From assembly GCA_947175045.1 (NCBI GenBank), contig CAMWLH010000034.1:1-11908 (forward strand): 11,908 nucleotides of DNA, read 5' to 3'. Shown here in pieces: positions 1-8,416 of the stretch. Each line of letters starts with the position of its first letter. The stretch's first letter is position 1. The notes under the pieces were generated by a model. That model searched no databases, was not told where the DNA came from, and saw nothing but the letters and a program-made list of their open reading frames with translations. This stretch comes from an uncultured Clostridia bacterium (GTDB lineage: Bacteria > Bacillota > Clostridia > Oscillospirales > Ruminococcaceae). The translations under genes were made by a program, and so were the position numbers.

Positions 1-828
1 ATAAACGTTTACGCGAATATAGGTTCTGTCGCGGATATAGGAAAGGTTCTCGCGAACGACGCGGGCGGCATAGGGCTTTTCCGCAGCGAATTCCTGTATC
101 TCGAAAACGACGATTATCCCACTGAGGAGCAGCAATTCACAGCATACAAAAAGGTGCTCGAAAGCATGGCGGGTAAAAAGGTCATTATACGCACCCTTGA
201 CATAGGAGCGGATAAAAAAGTGGATTATTTCAACCTCAAACCCGAGGAAAATCCCGCTCTCGGCTATCGCGCAATACGAATTTGCCTGACACGTCCCGAG
301 ATATTCAAAACGCAGCTGAGGGCGTTATACAGATCTTCCGCATTCGGGAATTTAGGGATAATGTTCCCTATGATAACAAGCATTTCTGAGCTTGAAAGAA
401 TACTCGCGATATGCGATGAAGTAAAATCGGAGCTTATGTCGCAGGGGCTGGAATACTCCGAAAAAACGGAGCTCGGGATAATGATTGAAACTCCCGCGGC
501 AGCACTGATAAGCGATAAGCTTGCCGCCATGGTCGACTTTTTCAGCGTGGGCACAAACGACCTTACACAGTACACTCTCGCCTGTGACAGGCAAAATCCG
601 GATATCGAGCAATTTGTTGATACACATCATGAGGCTATTCTTAAACTTATCGAGATGAGCACGGAAAACGCTCACAAGCACGGCGCTTGGATAGGTATCT
701 GCGGTGAGTTGGGAGCTGATTTGGAGCTTACAGAAACATTTCTCAAAATGGGGATTGACGAGTTGTCGGTTCCGCCTAACAGAGTGCTGCCGCTTCGTGA
801 AAAGATCAGAAGCATTAAATTGTCATAA
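1..828 (+). CDS. ptsI: PTS enzyme I (phosphoenolpyruvate-protein phosphotransferase), C-terminal part
   Basis: This is the 3' end of a gene whose reading frame is open from base 1; the start lies upstream of the window and 275 residues are visible. Enzyme I is the cytoplasmic entry point of the sugar phosphotransferase system: it takes phosphate from PEP and passes it to HPr. The visible part is the PEP-binding TIM-barrel domain. Diagnostic motifs in order are GGIGLFRSEFLY, the RTLDIGADK substrate-binding strand, the Mg-ligand regions MIETPAAAL and VGTNDLTQY, and the catalytic-cysteine motif GICGELGAD. The C terminus (LPLREKIRSIKLS) looks complete. It is a housekeeping gene, followed by its own terminator, and is probably functionally unrelated to the redox cluster downstream. 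Neither HPr nor the N-terminal HPr-binding domain can be seen. Confidence in identity is high; whether this is the only copy in the genome cannot be judged. Confidence 0.96.
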   Translation: MNVYANIGSVADIGKVLANDAGGIGLFRSEFLYLENDDYPTEEQQFTAYKKVLESMAGKKVIIRTLDIGADKKVDYFNLKPEENPALGYRAIRICLTRPEIFKTQLRALYRSSAFGNLGIMFPMITSISELERILAICDEVKSELMSQGLEYSEKTELGIMIETPAAALISDKLAAMVDFFSVGTNDLTQYTLACDRQNPDIEQFVDTHHEAILKLIEMSTENAHKHGAWIGICGELGADLELTETFLKMGIDELSVPPNRVLPLREKIRSIKLS

Positions 829-877
829 ACTGTACTGTTTAATGCCGACTTCTTAACCTGTTTAGGCACGATTAGCT

Positions 878-924
878 GCAAATGTACATGTCTGTTTTTG
901 GCTGACATGTACATTTGCTTTTTT
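878..924 (+). terminator. intrinsic terminator of ptsI
   Basis: A perfect 15-bp inverted repeat, GCAAATGTACATGTC (878-892) and GACATGTACATTTGC (904-918), encloses an 11-nt loop and is followed by six T residues (919-924). It lies about 50 nt after the ptsI stop codon. The upstream flank is not A-rich, so it should act only on + strand transcription. Confidence 0.93.
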
Positions 925-975
925 ATAAACCAATAAATTTTTGTTTTCTTTGTTTTATGTTACCCCAATTTTGAC

Positions 976-1004
976 TTGCTTTTAACTCTTGCTTATGCTA
1001 TAAT
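976..1004 (+). promoter_or_regulatory. predicted promoter of the LysR-family gene
   Basis: A perfect TATAAT -10 element (999-1004) is preceded by an extended -10 TG (996-997). A -35-like TTGCTT (976-981) sits 17 bp upstream of the -10. A better-looking TTGACT (971-976) is also present, but its 22-bp spacing is too long for a normal sigma-A promoter. Transcription would start near 1011, about 40 nt before the gene. Confidence 0.7.
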
Positions 1005-1049
1005 GCTATTGAGAACAGGTAGGCATATCTCTTGTGAAAGGAGAATTAT

Positions 1050-1940
1050 GTGGAAATTAGAGTTTTAAAATATTTTTTGACGGTGGTAAGAGAGCAAAGC
1101 ATTACAAGAGCGGCAGACGTTCTTCATATCACGCAGCCTACATTGAGTCGCCAACTTGCTCAGATGGAGGAAGAAATAGGCGTTAAACTGTTTGACAGAG
1201 GCAGCCGTAAGATCTCTCTGACAAATGAGGGGCTGTTGCTTCGCCGACGCGCCGAGGAAATTCTGCAGCTTGTCGATAAAACCGAAAAGGAACTGATTGA
1301 GCAAGATGAACAGGTCGAGGGGAAGATCACAATTGGTTGCGGGGAACTTGCGTCGGTTCAGCTGTTGCCCGATTTGTTTGAGAGCTTTCACAATAAATAT
1401 CCGCTTGTTACTTTTGATATTTATTCTGCCACTGCGGATCATGTCAAGGAGCAGATCGACAGAGGCTTGGTGGATATAGGCTTGCTGCTGGAGCCTATTG
1501 ATATCGAAAAATACGATTTTATCCGTCTTGATATGAAAGAACGCTGGGTCGTAATTATGCGCCCGGATTCTCCTCTTGCCGAAAAGGAATGCGTTACAGC
1601 GGGCGAACTTGCCGATCTGCCTCTTATTCTGCCGCGTCGCCTTAAGGTTCAAAGCGAGCTTGCAAATTGGTTCGGTGACTATTACGATGGTTTGAACGTT
1701 CTGTTCACAAGCAATTTAAGTACCAACGCCTCTGTTATGGTGAGCCGCGGTTTGGGATATTCTATTGTGATAGAAGGCATGATGCCGTTTTGGGATCAGT
1801 CAAAAATAACGTATCGCCCGCTTTACCCTCCCCTGACCGCTACCAGCGTATTGGCGTGGAAACGGGGACAGCCATTCAGTTTAGCAGCAACAAAATTCAT
1901 TACGCACATTAAATGCTTTTTAGGTATGGATAAGACATAA
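1050..1940 (+). CDS. LysR-family transcriptional regulator
   Basis: A 296-residue protein of normal LysR-family length. The N-terminal winged helix-turn-helix covers about residues 1-60 (SITRAADVLHITQPTLSRQL, then GVKLFDRGSRKISLTNEG), followed by a linker helix. A periplasmic-binding-protein-like effector domain runs from about 90 to 290 (GKITIGCGELASVQLLPDL ... VDIGLLLEP). The chosen start is GTG at 1050, 6 nt after GGAG (1040-1043); the ATG at 1048 is out of frame and stops after a few codons. Members usually act as tetramers that switch target promoters in response to a small molecule. This one is not divergent from its presumed target: it is read in the same direction as the operon that begins 105 nt after its stop codon, and that promoter (1952-1980) is the obvious candidate target. 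The effector cannot be predicted from sequence. Confidence 0.93.
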   Translation: MEIRVLKYFLTVVREQSITRAADVLHITQPTLSRQLAQMEEEIGVKLFDRGSRKISLTNEGLLLRRRAEEILQLVDKTEKELIEQDEQVEGKITIGCGELASVQLLPDLFESFHNKYPLVTFDIYSATADHVKEQIDRGLVDIGLLLEPIDIEKYDFIRLDMKERWVVIMRPDSPLAEKECVTAGELADLPLILPRRLKVQSELANWFGDYYDGLNVLFTSNLSTNASVMVSRGLGYSIVIEGMMPFWDQSKITYRPLYPPLTATSVLAWKRGQPFSLAATKFITHIKCFLGMDKT

Positions 1941-1960
1941 AAATTAAGTATTTGACATAA
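1934..1960 (+). repeat. GACATAA direct repeat at the operon promoter
   Basis: GACATAA occurs at 1934-1940 (ending in the LysR stop codon) and at 1954-1960 (overlapping the -35 hexamer). The copies start 20 bp apart, about two helical turns, so they would lie on the same face of DNA. They could be half-sites for the LysR or MerR-like regulator, but chance is not excluded in this AT-rich stretch. Confidence 0.35.
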
Positions 1961-1980
1961 CGCAATATTTCGTATATAAT
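1952..1980 (+). promoter_or_regulatory. strong sigma-A-type promoter of the redox operon
   Basis: TTGACA (1952-1957) and TATAAT (1975-1980) are both perfect consensus hexamers with an ideal 17-bp spacer. Transcription would begin near 1987. This is the best promoter in the window and stands directly before the ten-gene run. Such a strong core promoter would normally need repression or attenuation downstream, which fits the hairpin that follows. Confidence 0.85.
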
Positions 1981-1981
1981 G

Positions 1982-2030
1982 AAAGTGTAATCGGAAAGAA
2001 CCATGTTCTTTCGGTTGCACTTTATTTTTT
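1982..2030 (+). terminator. terminator-like leader hairpin (LysR terminator and/or operon attenuator)
   Basis: The 5' arm AAAGTGTAATCGGAAAGAAC (1982-2001) pairs with GTTCTTTCGGTTGCACTTT (2005-2023) across a 3-nt loop. The duplex has 19 pairs, two of them G-U, and one bulged G. The run ATTTTTT (2024-2030) follows. By shape it is an intrinsic terminator. It can end LysR transcripts, but it also lies at the very 5' end of transcripts from the 1952-1980 promoter, so the operon must read through it. It could also be an operator-like palindrome. No alternative antiterminator fold was found by eye. Confidence 0.72.
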
Positions 2031-2044
2031 GAAAAGGCGGTGAT

Positions 2045-2404
2045 ATGATCGTGACTCCGAACAATGCAATCGAACAGCTTCACATCAACGCAGACAAGCT
2101 GAGAGAATTTGAGGAAAACGGGCTTCTGAAACATATAACGTTTTCCGAAGATCAGTCCGATCATCCGGATCAATTTATCCACAGGATATGTCTGATAAAT
2201 TTTCTTATAAAATCGGGAATGGATACGGACAGCCTAAAAAGTTATCTGCACCTGCTCGACGAAAGAACTGACAATCAAGATGAACAGCTCCGAATGCTTC
2301 GTGAACTTCGGTGTAAGCTGTTGGAAGAAATTCATGATAAACAGCAGATGTTAGATGAACTGGATTACATGATCCGCGAAACTAAAAAGGACAACCAAAA
2401 ATGA
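2045..2404 (+). CDS. MerR-like regulator, short and divergent
   Basis: A 119-residue cytoplasmic protein with the layout of a small MerR-family regulator. Residues about 8-30 (AIEQLHINADKLREFEENGL) match the helix-turn-helix ending in the family's YE..GLL-type segment. Residues about 43-70 (FIHRICLINFLIKSGMDTD, then LKSYLHLLD) match the second helical part, where members carry an R/L-rich stretch and G-(F/M)-x-x-(E/D)-x-L. Residues about 75-115 form a charged dimerisation coiled coil. The central wing (residues 31-42) is poorly conserved and there is no C-terminal cysteine or effector domain. The ATG at 2045 follows AAGGCGGTG. The stop codon is 13 nt before the next ATG, so it is co-transcribed with the redox genes and probably autoregulates. 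The family call is moderate; DNA binding is inferred. Confidence 0.72.
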   Translation: MIVTPNNAIEQLHINADKLREFEENGLLKHITFSEDQSDHPDQFIHRICLINFLIKSGMDTDSLKSYLHLLDERTDNQDEQLRMLRELRCKLLEEIHDKQQMLDELDYMIRETKKDNQK

Positions 2405-2417
2405 GAGGAGCATTTTT

Positions 2418-3179
2418 ATGAAAAAAATTTATACGTTATTTATATCGGTTTTAATGATATTTTCGCTTACGGCGTGCAATGCCGCAAATGAAAAGTCTGT
2501 AAACTCAAACGGTAATTCGACTGATACATCGACCGACAACATTTCACAGACTTCATCAAGCAGTTCCTCAACAACGGAAAACAGCTCCGATACAAGTTAT
2601 TCGGCAAGCGAAACCGAACAACCCCAACAATCGTCAAGCGCACCTCAATCATCGGATTCTTTCGAGCAAGTACCGGAACCCGAAACAACAAAAGTTTTGG
2701 TAGCGTATTTCTCTGCAACAAACACAACTGGAGGAGTTGCTCAAAAAATCGCCGAAAGTCTTAACGCCGACATATATGAAATTACCCCCGAAAATCCCTA
2801 CACAGATGCCGACTTGAATTATCATGACGATAAAAGCCGAAGCACTGTTGAGATGAACGATCCGAACTCGCGCCCTGCAATTTCCGGTTCTGTTGAAAAT
2901 ATGGATCAATATAACATCGTATTTATCGGATATCCGATCTGGTGGGGTGAAGCGCCGAGGATACTCAGCACCTTTGTTGAAAGCTACGATCTCTCCGGTA
3001 AGACCGTTGTCCCGTTCTGTACTTCGGGCGGCAGCGGAGTAGGTTCAAGTGCGTCAAACCTTGAAAAATTGACAAGCGGAGCGACATGGCTGTCCGGAAC
3101 ACGGCTCAACGGCAGCGCTTCAAGAAGCGACGTAGTTGATTGGATAAACGGTCTCGGTTTGGATATTACTGCGGAATGA
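2418..3179 (+). CDS. surface lipoprotein with a flavodoxin domain
   Basis: A 253-residue lipoprotein. Residues 1-20 are a Sec lipoprotein signal (MKK, hydrophobic core, lipobox LTAC with Cys20). Residues 21-91 are a Ser/Thr/Asn/Gln-rich linker. Residues 92-250 are a flavodoxin fold: strand KVLVAYFS, FMN phosphate loop SATNTT (99-104), the NIVFIGYPIWWGEAP segment with the isoalloxazine-stacking Trp pair (165-180), and the TVVPFCTSGG strand-loop (196-205). It should bind FMN and carry electrons at the outer face of the membrane. The ATG at 2418 follows GAGAGGAG. It begins 13 nt after the MerR-like gene and ends 14 nt before the next flavodoxin gene. There is no twin-arginine motif, so the chain would be exported unfolded and loaded with FMN outside. 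Family assignment is firm; the redox partner is unknown. Confidence 0.9.
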   Translation: MKKIYTLFISVLMIFSLTACNAANEKSVNSNGNSTDTSTDNISQTSSSSSSTTENSSDTSYSASETEQPQQSSSAPQSSDSFEQVPEPETTKVLVAYFSATNTTGGVAQKIAESLNADIYEITPENPYTDADLNYHDDKSRSTVEMNDPNSRPAISGSVENMDQYNIVFIGYPIWWGEAPRILSTFVESYDLSGKTVVPFCTSGGSGVGSSASNLEKLTSGATWLSGTRLNGSASRSDVVDWINGLGLDITAE

Positions 3180-3193
3180 AATCGGAGGTCAAC

Positions 3194-4390
3194 ATGAAAA
3201 TAAAATTTAAAGCACTGATTTTTGTTTTGACGGCGGTAATTATAACAACTACGCTCACTGCTTGTCAAAACGACGGGGAATTATTGAACGGTGAAGGATC
3301 AAATTCAATAAGCATTTCGGATAAAAATTCCTCAAGCACTTCGTCTTTCGAGAGTTCGACAAACTATTTATCAAGCTCATCAAGCAGCTTATCGTCTGAC
3401 ACATCGAACGTTCCGTCAAATACAAGCGAACCTATGGGAAGTTCTTCGAAGAACGGTGAAAAAATTTTAATCGCGTACTTCTCACGCTGGGGCAATACCG
3501 AATATCCCGATGATATCGACGCTTCCGCTTCCGCAAGCATAGTTATAGATAACGGTCGGTTCGGCACAACCGAATACGTTGCCCGATTGATACAGGAAAC
3601 AGTTGGCGGAGATATTCATTTGATAAAAACAGTAACTCCGTATACGGCTGATTTTGATGACCTGAGAGACGTAAACCACAAAGAAATGGCGGATAATTTT
3701 CTGCCCGAATTGGCGGACAGCGATCTTGATATTTCAAATTACGACACCGTATTTATAGGATATCCCGTATGGGCAACGGATGTACCACAGGCAGTTATAT
3801 CATTTTTGGATCAATTCGATTTTTCCGATAAGACAGTAATTCCGTTCTGCACACACGACGGATACGGCGCGGGAGGAAGCTACAGTACTATTGCATCCGC
3901 AAGCAAGGCGAAAAATACGGCTGACGGACTTGCAATAGAAGCGAAGAATGTTCCCTCGGCGAAAAGTACGGTAACAAGTTGGCTCAACTCCATAGGCATT
4001 ACAGAAATCAACAGTAATGATATGGCGGAAACCGCGATAAAGATTAAGATTGGCGAAACTGTTCTTGACGGAGTGCTATACGATACCGCCTTGGCTAGGG
4101 AAATCAAAGAATACTTTCCATTGACCGTTTCAATGGTTGGATATATCGGCAGAGAATATTATGGCGGTGTGGATTTTTATCCCGAAAACCTTGATGGCGG
4201 TAAAAGGACATTTGAAAACGGTGATATCACATACTGCGAGGCTCACCACAATATGGCGATATTTTATGCGCAAACCGACAATTCCACGCTTTCCGTAGAC
4301 GTTATTCCTATCGGAAAAGTCACGTCTGATCTGGCGGTATTTGATACTTTGGACAGCCGTGAAACAATTACATTTTCGATAGCGGAATAA
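3194..4390 (+). CDS. lipoprotein with flavodoxin plus cyclophilin-like domain
   Basis: A 398-residue two-domain lipoprotein. The start is set at ATG 3194, behind GGAGG (3184-3188). An in-frame ATG at 3140 would put 18 polar residues before the signal peptide and lies inside the preceding gene. Residues 1-24 are a Sec signal ending in lipobox LTAC (Cys24). Residues 25-88 are a Ser-rich linker. Residues about 89-270 are flavodoxin (KILIAYFSRWGNTE, then FIGYPVWATDVP, TVIPFCTHDGYGAGG). The phosphate loop carries an insertion of about 20 residues containing DDIDASASAS, and only one Trp remains in the flavin-stacking segment. Residues about 281-397 resemble the bacterial cyclophilin-like fold (KIKIGETVLDGVLYDT, FPLTVSMVGYIGREYYGGVDF, GDITYCEAHHNMAIFYAQT, PIGKVTSD). 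The second domain may bind a peptide or partner protein; its activity is unproven. Confidence 0.88.
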   Translation: MKIKFKALIFVLTAVIITTTLTACQNDGELLNGEGSNSISISDKNSSSTSSFESSTNYLSSSSSSLSSDTSNVPSNTSEPMGSSSKNGEKILIAYFSRWGNTEYPDDIDASASASIVIDNGRFGTTEYVARLIQETVGGDIHLIKTVTPYTADFDDLRDVNHKEMADNFLPELADSDLDISNYDTVFIGYPVWATDVPQAVISFLDQFDFSDKTVIPFCTHDGYGAGGSYSTIASASKAKNTADGLAIEAKNVPSAKSTVTSWLNSIGITEINSNDMAETAIKIKIGETVLDGVLYDTALAREIKEYFPLTVSMVGYIGREYYGGVDFYPENLDGGKRTFENGDITYCEAHHNMAIFYAQTDNSTLSVDVIPIGKVTSDLAVFDTLDSRETITFSIAE

Positions 4391-4445
4391 AAACATTGAA
4401 AAGGAAGCGGCGCAATATCATTCTTTTACATAGTGAGGTGAGCAT

Positions 4446-5130
4446 ATGAAACCGAAAATCAAAATAGTAACAGATATTCTGATGACAGCTACACTGCTGA
4501 TGCTTATGTCATATCAGATAACCGGGCAGGAACTTCATGAATGGTTGGGAGCGGGAATGTTGGTGCTGTTTATTGTTCACAATGCTTTAAATTACAAATG
4601 GTATGCAAGCCTTTTTAAAGGCAAATACAAACCGTTGCGGATATTCGGAACGGTTCTGAATTTTGCTGTACTTGCCTCAATTATAATGCTCGGTTACAGC
4701 GGCATTGTGATGTCACGTCACGTTTTTAAATTTCTCGATATTGAAAGGGGCATGGCGCTCGCAAGATCCATGCACCTTGCTGTGTCCTATTGGGGATTTG
4801 TTCTGATGAGCCTTCATCTGGGATTTCATTGGGGAATGTTTATCGGCGTGTTCCGAAAAATCATAAAAGGCAAAACCCGTCCGGCACTTGCGTGGAGCAT
4901 GAGAATTATCGCGGCTGCGGTCGGAATATACGGAGCGATCTGCTTTGTTAAGGCGGATATATTCTCGTATATATTTTTAAAAAACGACTTTGCCTTTTTT
5001 GACTTTGAGAAAACGGCATTTATCGTATTTACGGAATACCTCGCTATGATGGGGGCGTGGATATTTGTCGGCTATTATTTTGCGAAAATACTCGGCGTCA
5101 TCTCGTTGAAAAAAAGAAAGGAGCGGGCAA

Positions 5131-5144
<14 letters not shown>
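4446..5144 (+). CDS. DUF4405-type membrane protein, probable b-type cytochrome-like
   Basis: A 232-residue integral membrane protein with about six hydrophobic segments (roughly 8-25, 33-52, 68-88, 112-134, 150-170, 192-215). Its first two thirds match the DUF4405 pattern (HEWLGAGMLVLFIVHNALNYKWY ... MLGYSGIVMS ... MHLAVSYWGFVLMSLHLGFHWGM, shown in pieces). The histidines at 31, 45, 110, 124 and 128 lie in or at the ends of helices, as in haem-b-binding membrane proteins. Haem binding is inferred from this layout. The ATG at 4446 follows GTGAGGTG. The last 14 nt overlap the next gene, implying translational coupling to the SUMF1-flavodoxin lipoprotein. In context it is the only candidate here for moving electrons between the cytoplasmic side and the surface flavodoxins. 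The direction of flow and the electron donor are not visible. Confidence 0.82.
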
Positions 5145-6633
<1,489 letters not shown>

Positions 6634-6655
6634 TTGATTTTCGGAGGAGAATATT

Positions 6656-7633
6656 ATGAAAACAAGGATTCTCGGCAAAGCAAACAGCTTGACCGTATCC
6701 GCCGTGGGTATGGGCTGTATGGGGTTTTCTCACGGATACGGCGCAGCACCCGAGCGCGGAGAAGCTATTCGCCTGATACGCCTCGCTCACGAGCTTGGCA
6801 GCAATTTCTTTGACACTGCGGAAGGATACGGCACGGGGCATAACGAAACACTTGTGGGAGAAGCGTTGAAGCCTGTCCGCAAAAAGGTGGTGATTGCGAC
6901 CAAGCTGCACATTCCAGATCTTAATGGCAAGTCGGTATCGGAAACGGTCAAGGAGCATTTGCGCGCGTCCATGAAGCGGCTTCAAACGGATCATATCGAT
7001 CTTTATTATTGGCATAGGGTAAATCCTGCCGTTTCGTTAGAGGAGGTCGCCGAAACAATGGGCAAGTTAATCAAAGAGGGCGATATCGGCGGCTGGGGAC
7101 TTTCGCAGATCACCGAGGAGCAGCTGCGGCTTGCTCACTCTGTAACACCGCTTACGGCGGTTCAAAGTGAGTATTCCATGATGGAGAGAATGTTTGAAAA
7201 AGATGTTATTCCCGCCTGCGAAGAATTGGGTGTGGGTTTTGTGCCGTTCTCGCCGCTTGGCGCGGGATTTCTGAGCGGAAAGTATTCCGCAAAGGAGCAT
7301 TACTCTGGCGACGACGTTCGCCGCGTTATCACACGATTTGCTCTGGAAAACGTATCGGCCAATCAGCCGCTTTTGGAGCTGCTTCTAAAATTCGCGAATG
7401 AGAAAAACGCAACCTCGGCGCAGATTGCTCTCGCATGGATGCTGCACAAGAATGATTTCATAGTTCCCATTCCTGGTATGAGGAAAGAAGATCGTGTGCG
7501 TGAAAACCTCGGTTCCGCAGGTGTGAAGCTTACAGCGGAAGAGTTTTCGTCACTTGAAAAATCGTTATCCGAGATAGAAATTTACGGCAACCGAACCGAT
7601 GAGGATATTGCAAAACTGCATGATATGGACTGA
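6656..7633 (+). CDS. aldo/keto reductase
   Basis: A 325-residue cytoplasmic NAD(P)H-dependent oxidoreductase of the aldo/keto reductase family, a (beta/alpha)8 barrel of normal length. The N terminus MKTRILGKANSLTVSAVGMG and the GCMGFSHGYG segment are typical. The catalytic tetrad is intact: Asp53 and Tyr58 (FFDTAEGYG), Lys83 (ATKL) and His120 (YYWH). The cofactor-binding half shows VGFVPFSPLGAGFLSGKY and IPGMRKEDRVRENL. It would reduce an aldehyde or ketone, or run in reverse; the substrate cannot be read from sequence. The ATG at 6656 follows CGGAGGAG. The gene lies 22 nt after the SUMF1-flavodoxin gene and 18 nt before the next flavodoxin gene, so a cytoplasmic enzyme is embedded between two surface flavoproteins. 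It contrasts with the second reductase of this cluster (8417-9511), which has lost two tetrad residues. Confidence 0.95.
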   Translation: MKTRILGKANSLTVSAVGMGCMGFSHGYGAAPERGEAIRLIRLAHELGSNFFDTAEGYGTGHNETLVGEALKPVRKKVVIATKLHIPDLNGKSVSETVKEHLRASMKRLQTDHIDLYYWHRVNPAVSLEEVAETMGKLIKEGDIGGWGLSQITEEQLRLAHSVTPLTAVQSEYSMMERMFEKDVIPACEELGVGFVPFSPLGAGFLSGKYSAKEHYSGDDVRRVITRFALENVSANQPLLELLLKFANEKNATSAQIALAWMLHKNDFIVPIPGMRKEDRVRENLGSAGVKLTAEEFSSLEKSLSEIEIYGNRTDEDIAKLHDMD

Positions 7634-7651
7634 TACAGGGAGAAGTAATCT

Positions 7652-8404
7652 ATGAAACGGATATGCGTTTTGATTATGGCAACGCTGCTGATAAGTATTT
7701 CGCTTTGCGGTTGTATACAGGAACATGGCGATGCATATAGCAAAGCCGAGACTTCAAGTGAATCGAAAACTTCTCAAGCAGCATCGGAAAATATCTCATC
7801 TGCTTTTCCATCGGTACAATCAGAACCGACATCGACAAGTGATTTGGCACAGGAAAATCCAACACAAGGCAAAATTCTTATCGCATATTTTACATGGGCA
7901 GAGAATGTCGAAAATGATTCGGACATTGACGCGACTGCTTCCGCCAGCGTTTCACTTCCCGGAAACGTGGGACAGATGGCAGATTGGATACAAGATGAGA
8001 TTTGCGGCGATCTGTTCTCAATTCAAGTCACTGAACCGTATTCCTGCGATTATGATGAATGTCTTGACCGTGCGGCGGAGGAAAAAGCACAAAACGCAAG
8101 ACCCGAGTTGAAAAACGGTGTTGAAAATTTTACGGAATATGATATAATATTTATAGGGTATCCAAATTGGTGGTATACCGCGCCGATGGCTGTTTTCTCT
8201 TTTTTGGAACAATACGACTTATCGGGCAAGAGGGTCGTTCCGTTTTGCTCTCACGGAACAGGAGGACTCGCCTCAAGTGTAAATGACATTGCCGCTGAAC
8301 TTCCCGACAGTATGGTTGAAAACAATGTTATCGGTGTGTACCGTGATGATGTTTCAAATTCTCGTGATACCGTAAAATATTGGCTGAAAGAAATCGGTTT
8401 TTAA
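7652..8404 (+). CDS. surface lipoprotein with a flavodoxin domain
   Basis: A 250-residue lipoprotein, the fourth flavodoxin-domain gene of the cluster. Residues 1-21 are a Sec signal with a slightly unusual lipobox LCGC (Cys21, with a second Cys at 19). Residues 22-73 are a Ser/Glu-rich linker. Residues 74-250 are flavodoxin: KILIAYFTWAENV, DIIFIGYPNWWYTAP with the FMN-stacking Trp pair, RVVPFCSHGTGG. As in the 3194-4390 gene, the phosphate loop carries an insertion with a SDIDATASAS motif before the conserved GN(V/T) step, and the canonical T-x-T-G-x-T loop is not recognisable. The ATG at 7652 follows GGGAGAAG, 18 nt after the upstream aldo/keto reductase. It should be an FMN-binding electron carrier outside the membrane. 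The altered loop leaves FMN phosphate binding to be shown. Confidence 0.88.
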   Translation: MKRICVLIMATLLISISLCGCIQEHGDAYSKAETSSESKTSQAASENISSAFPSVQSEPTSTSDLAQENPTQGKILIAYFTWAENVENDSDIDATASASVSLPGNVGQMADWIQDEICGDLFSIQVTEPYSCDYDECLDRAAEEKAQNARPELKNGVENFTEYDIIFIGYPNWWYTAPMAVFSFLEQYDLSGKRVVPFCSHGTGGLASSVNDIAAELPDSMVENNVIGVYRDDVSNSRDTVKYWLKEIGF

Positions 8405-8416
8405 GGAGGATGCATT

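Noticed and set aside
264..681. Antisense open frames over ptsI, and similar shadows over the other genes
   Set aside because: They lie wholly opposite strongly conserved proteins, have no RBS and show no recognisable domain.
1048..1065. ATG at 1048 as the LysR start
   Set aside because: Out of frame and stopped after a few codons; GTG 1050 gives the conserved LysR N terminus.
3140..3193. Upstream in-frame ATG for the flavodoxin-cyclophilin gene
   Set aside because: It lies inside the preceding gene, lacks an RBS and would bury the signal peptide; ATG 3194 has GGAGG.
4391..4445. Internal promoter before the membrane-protein gene
   Set aside because: TTGAAA (4396-4401) has no acceptable -10 at the right distance.
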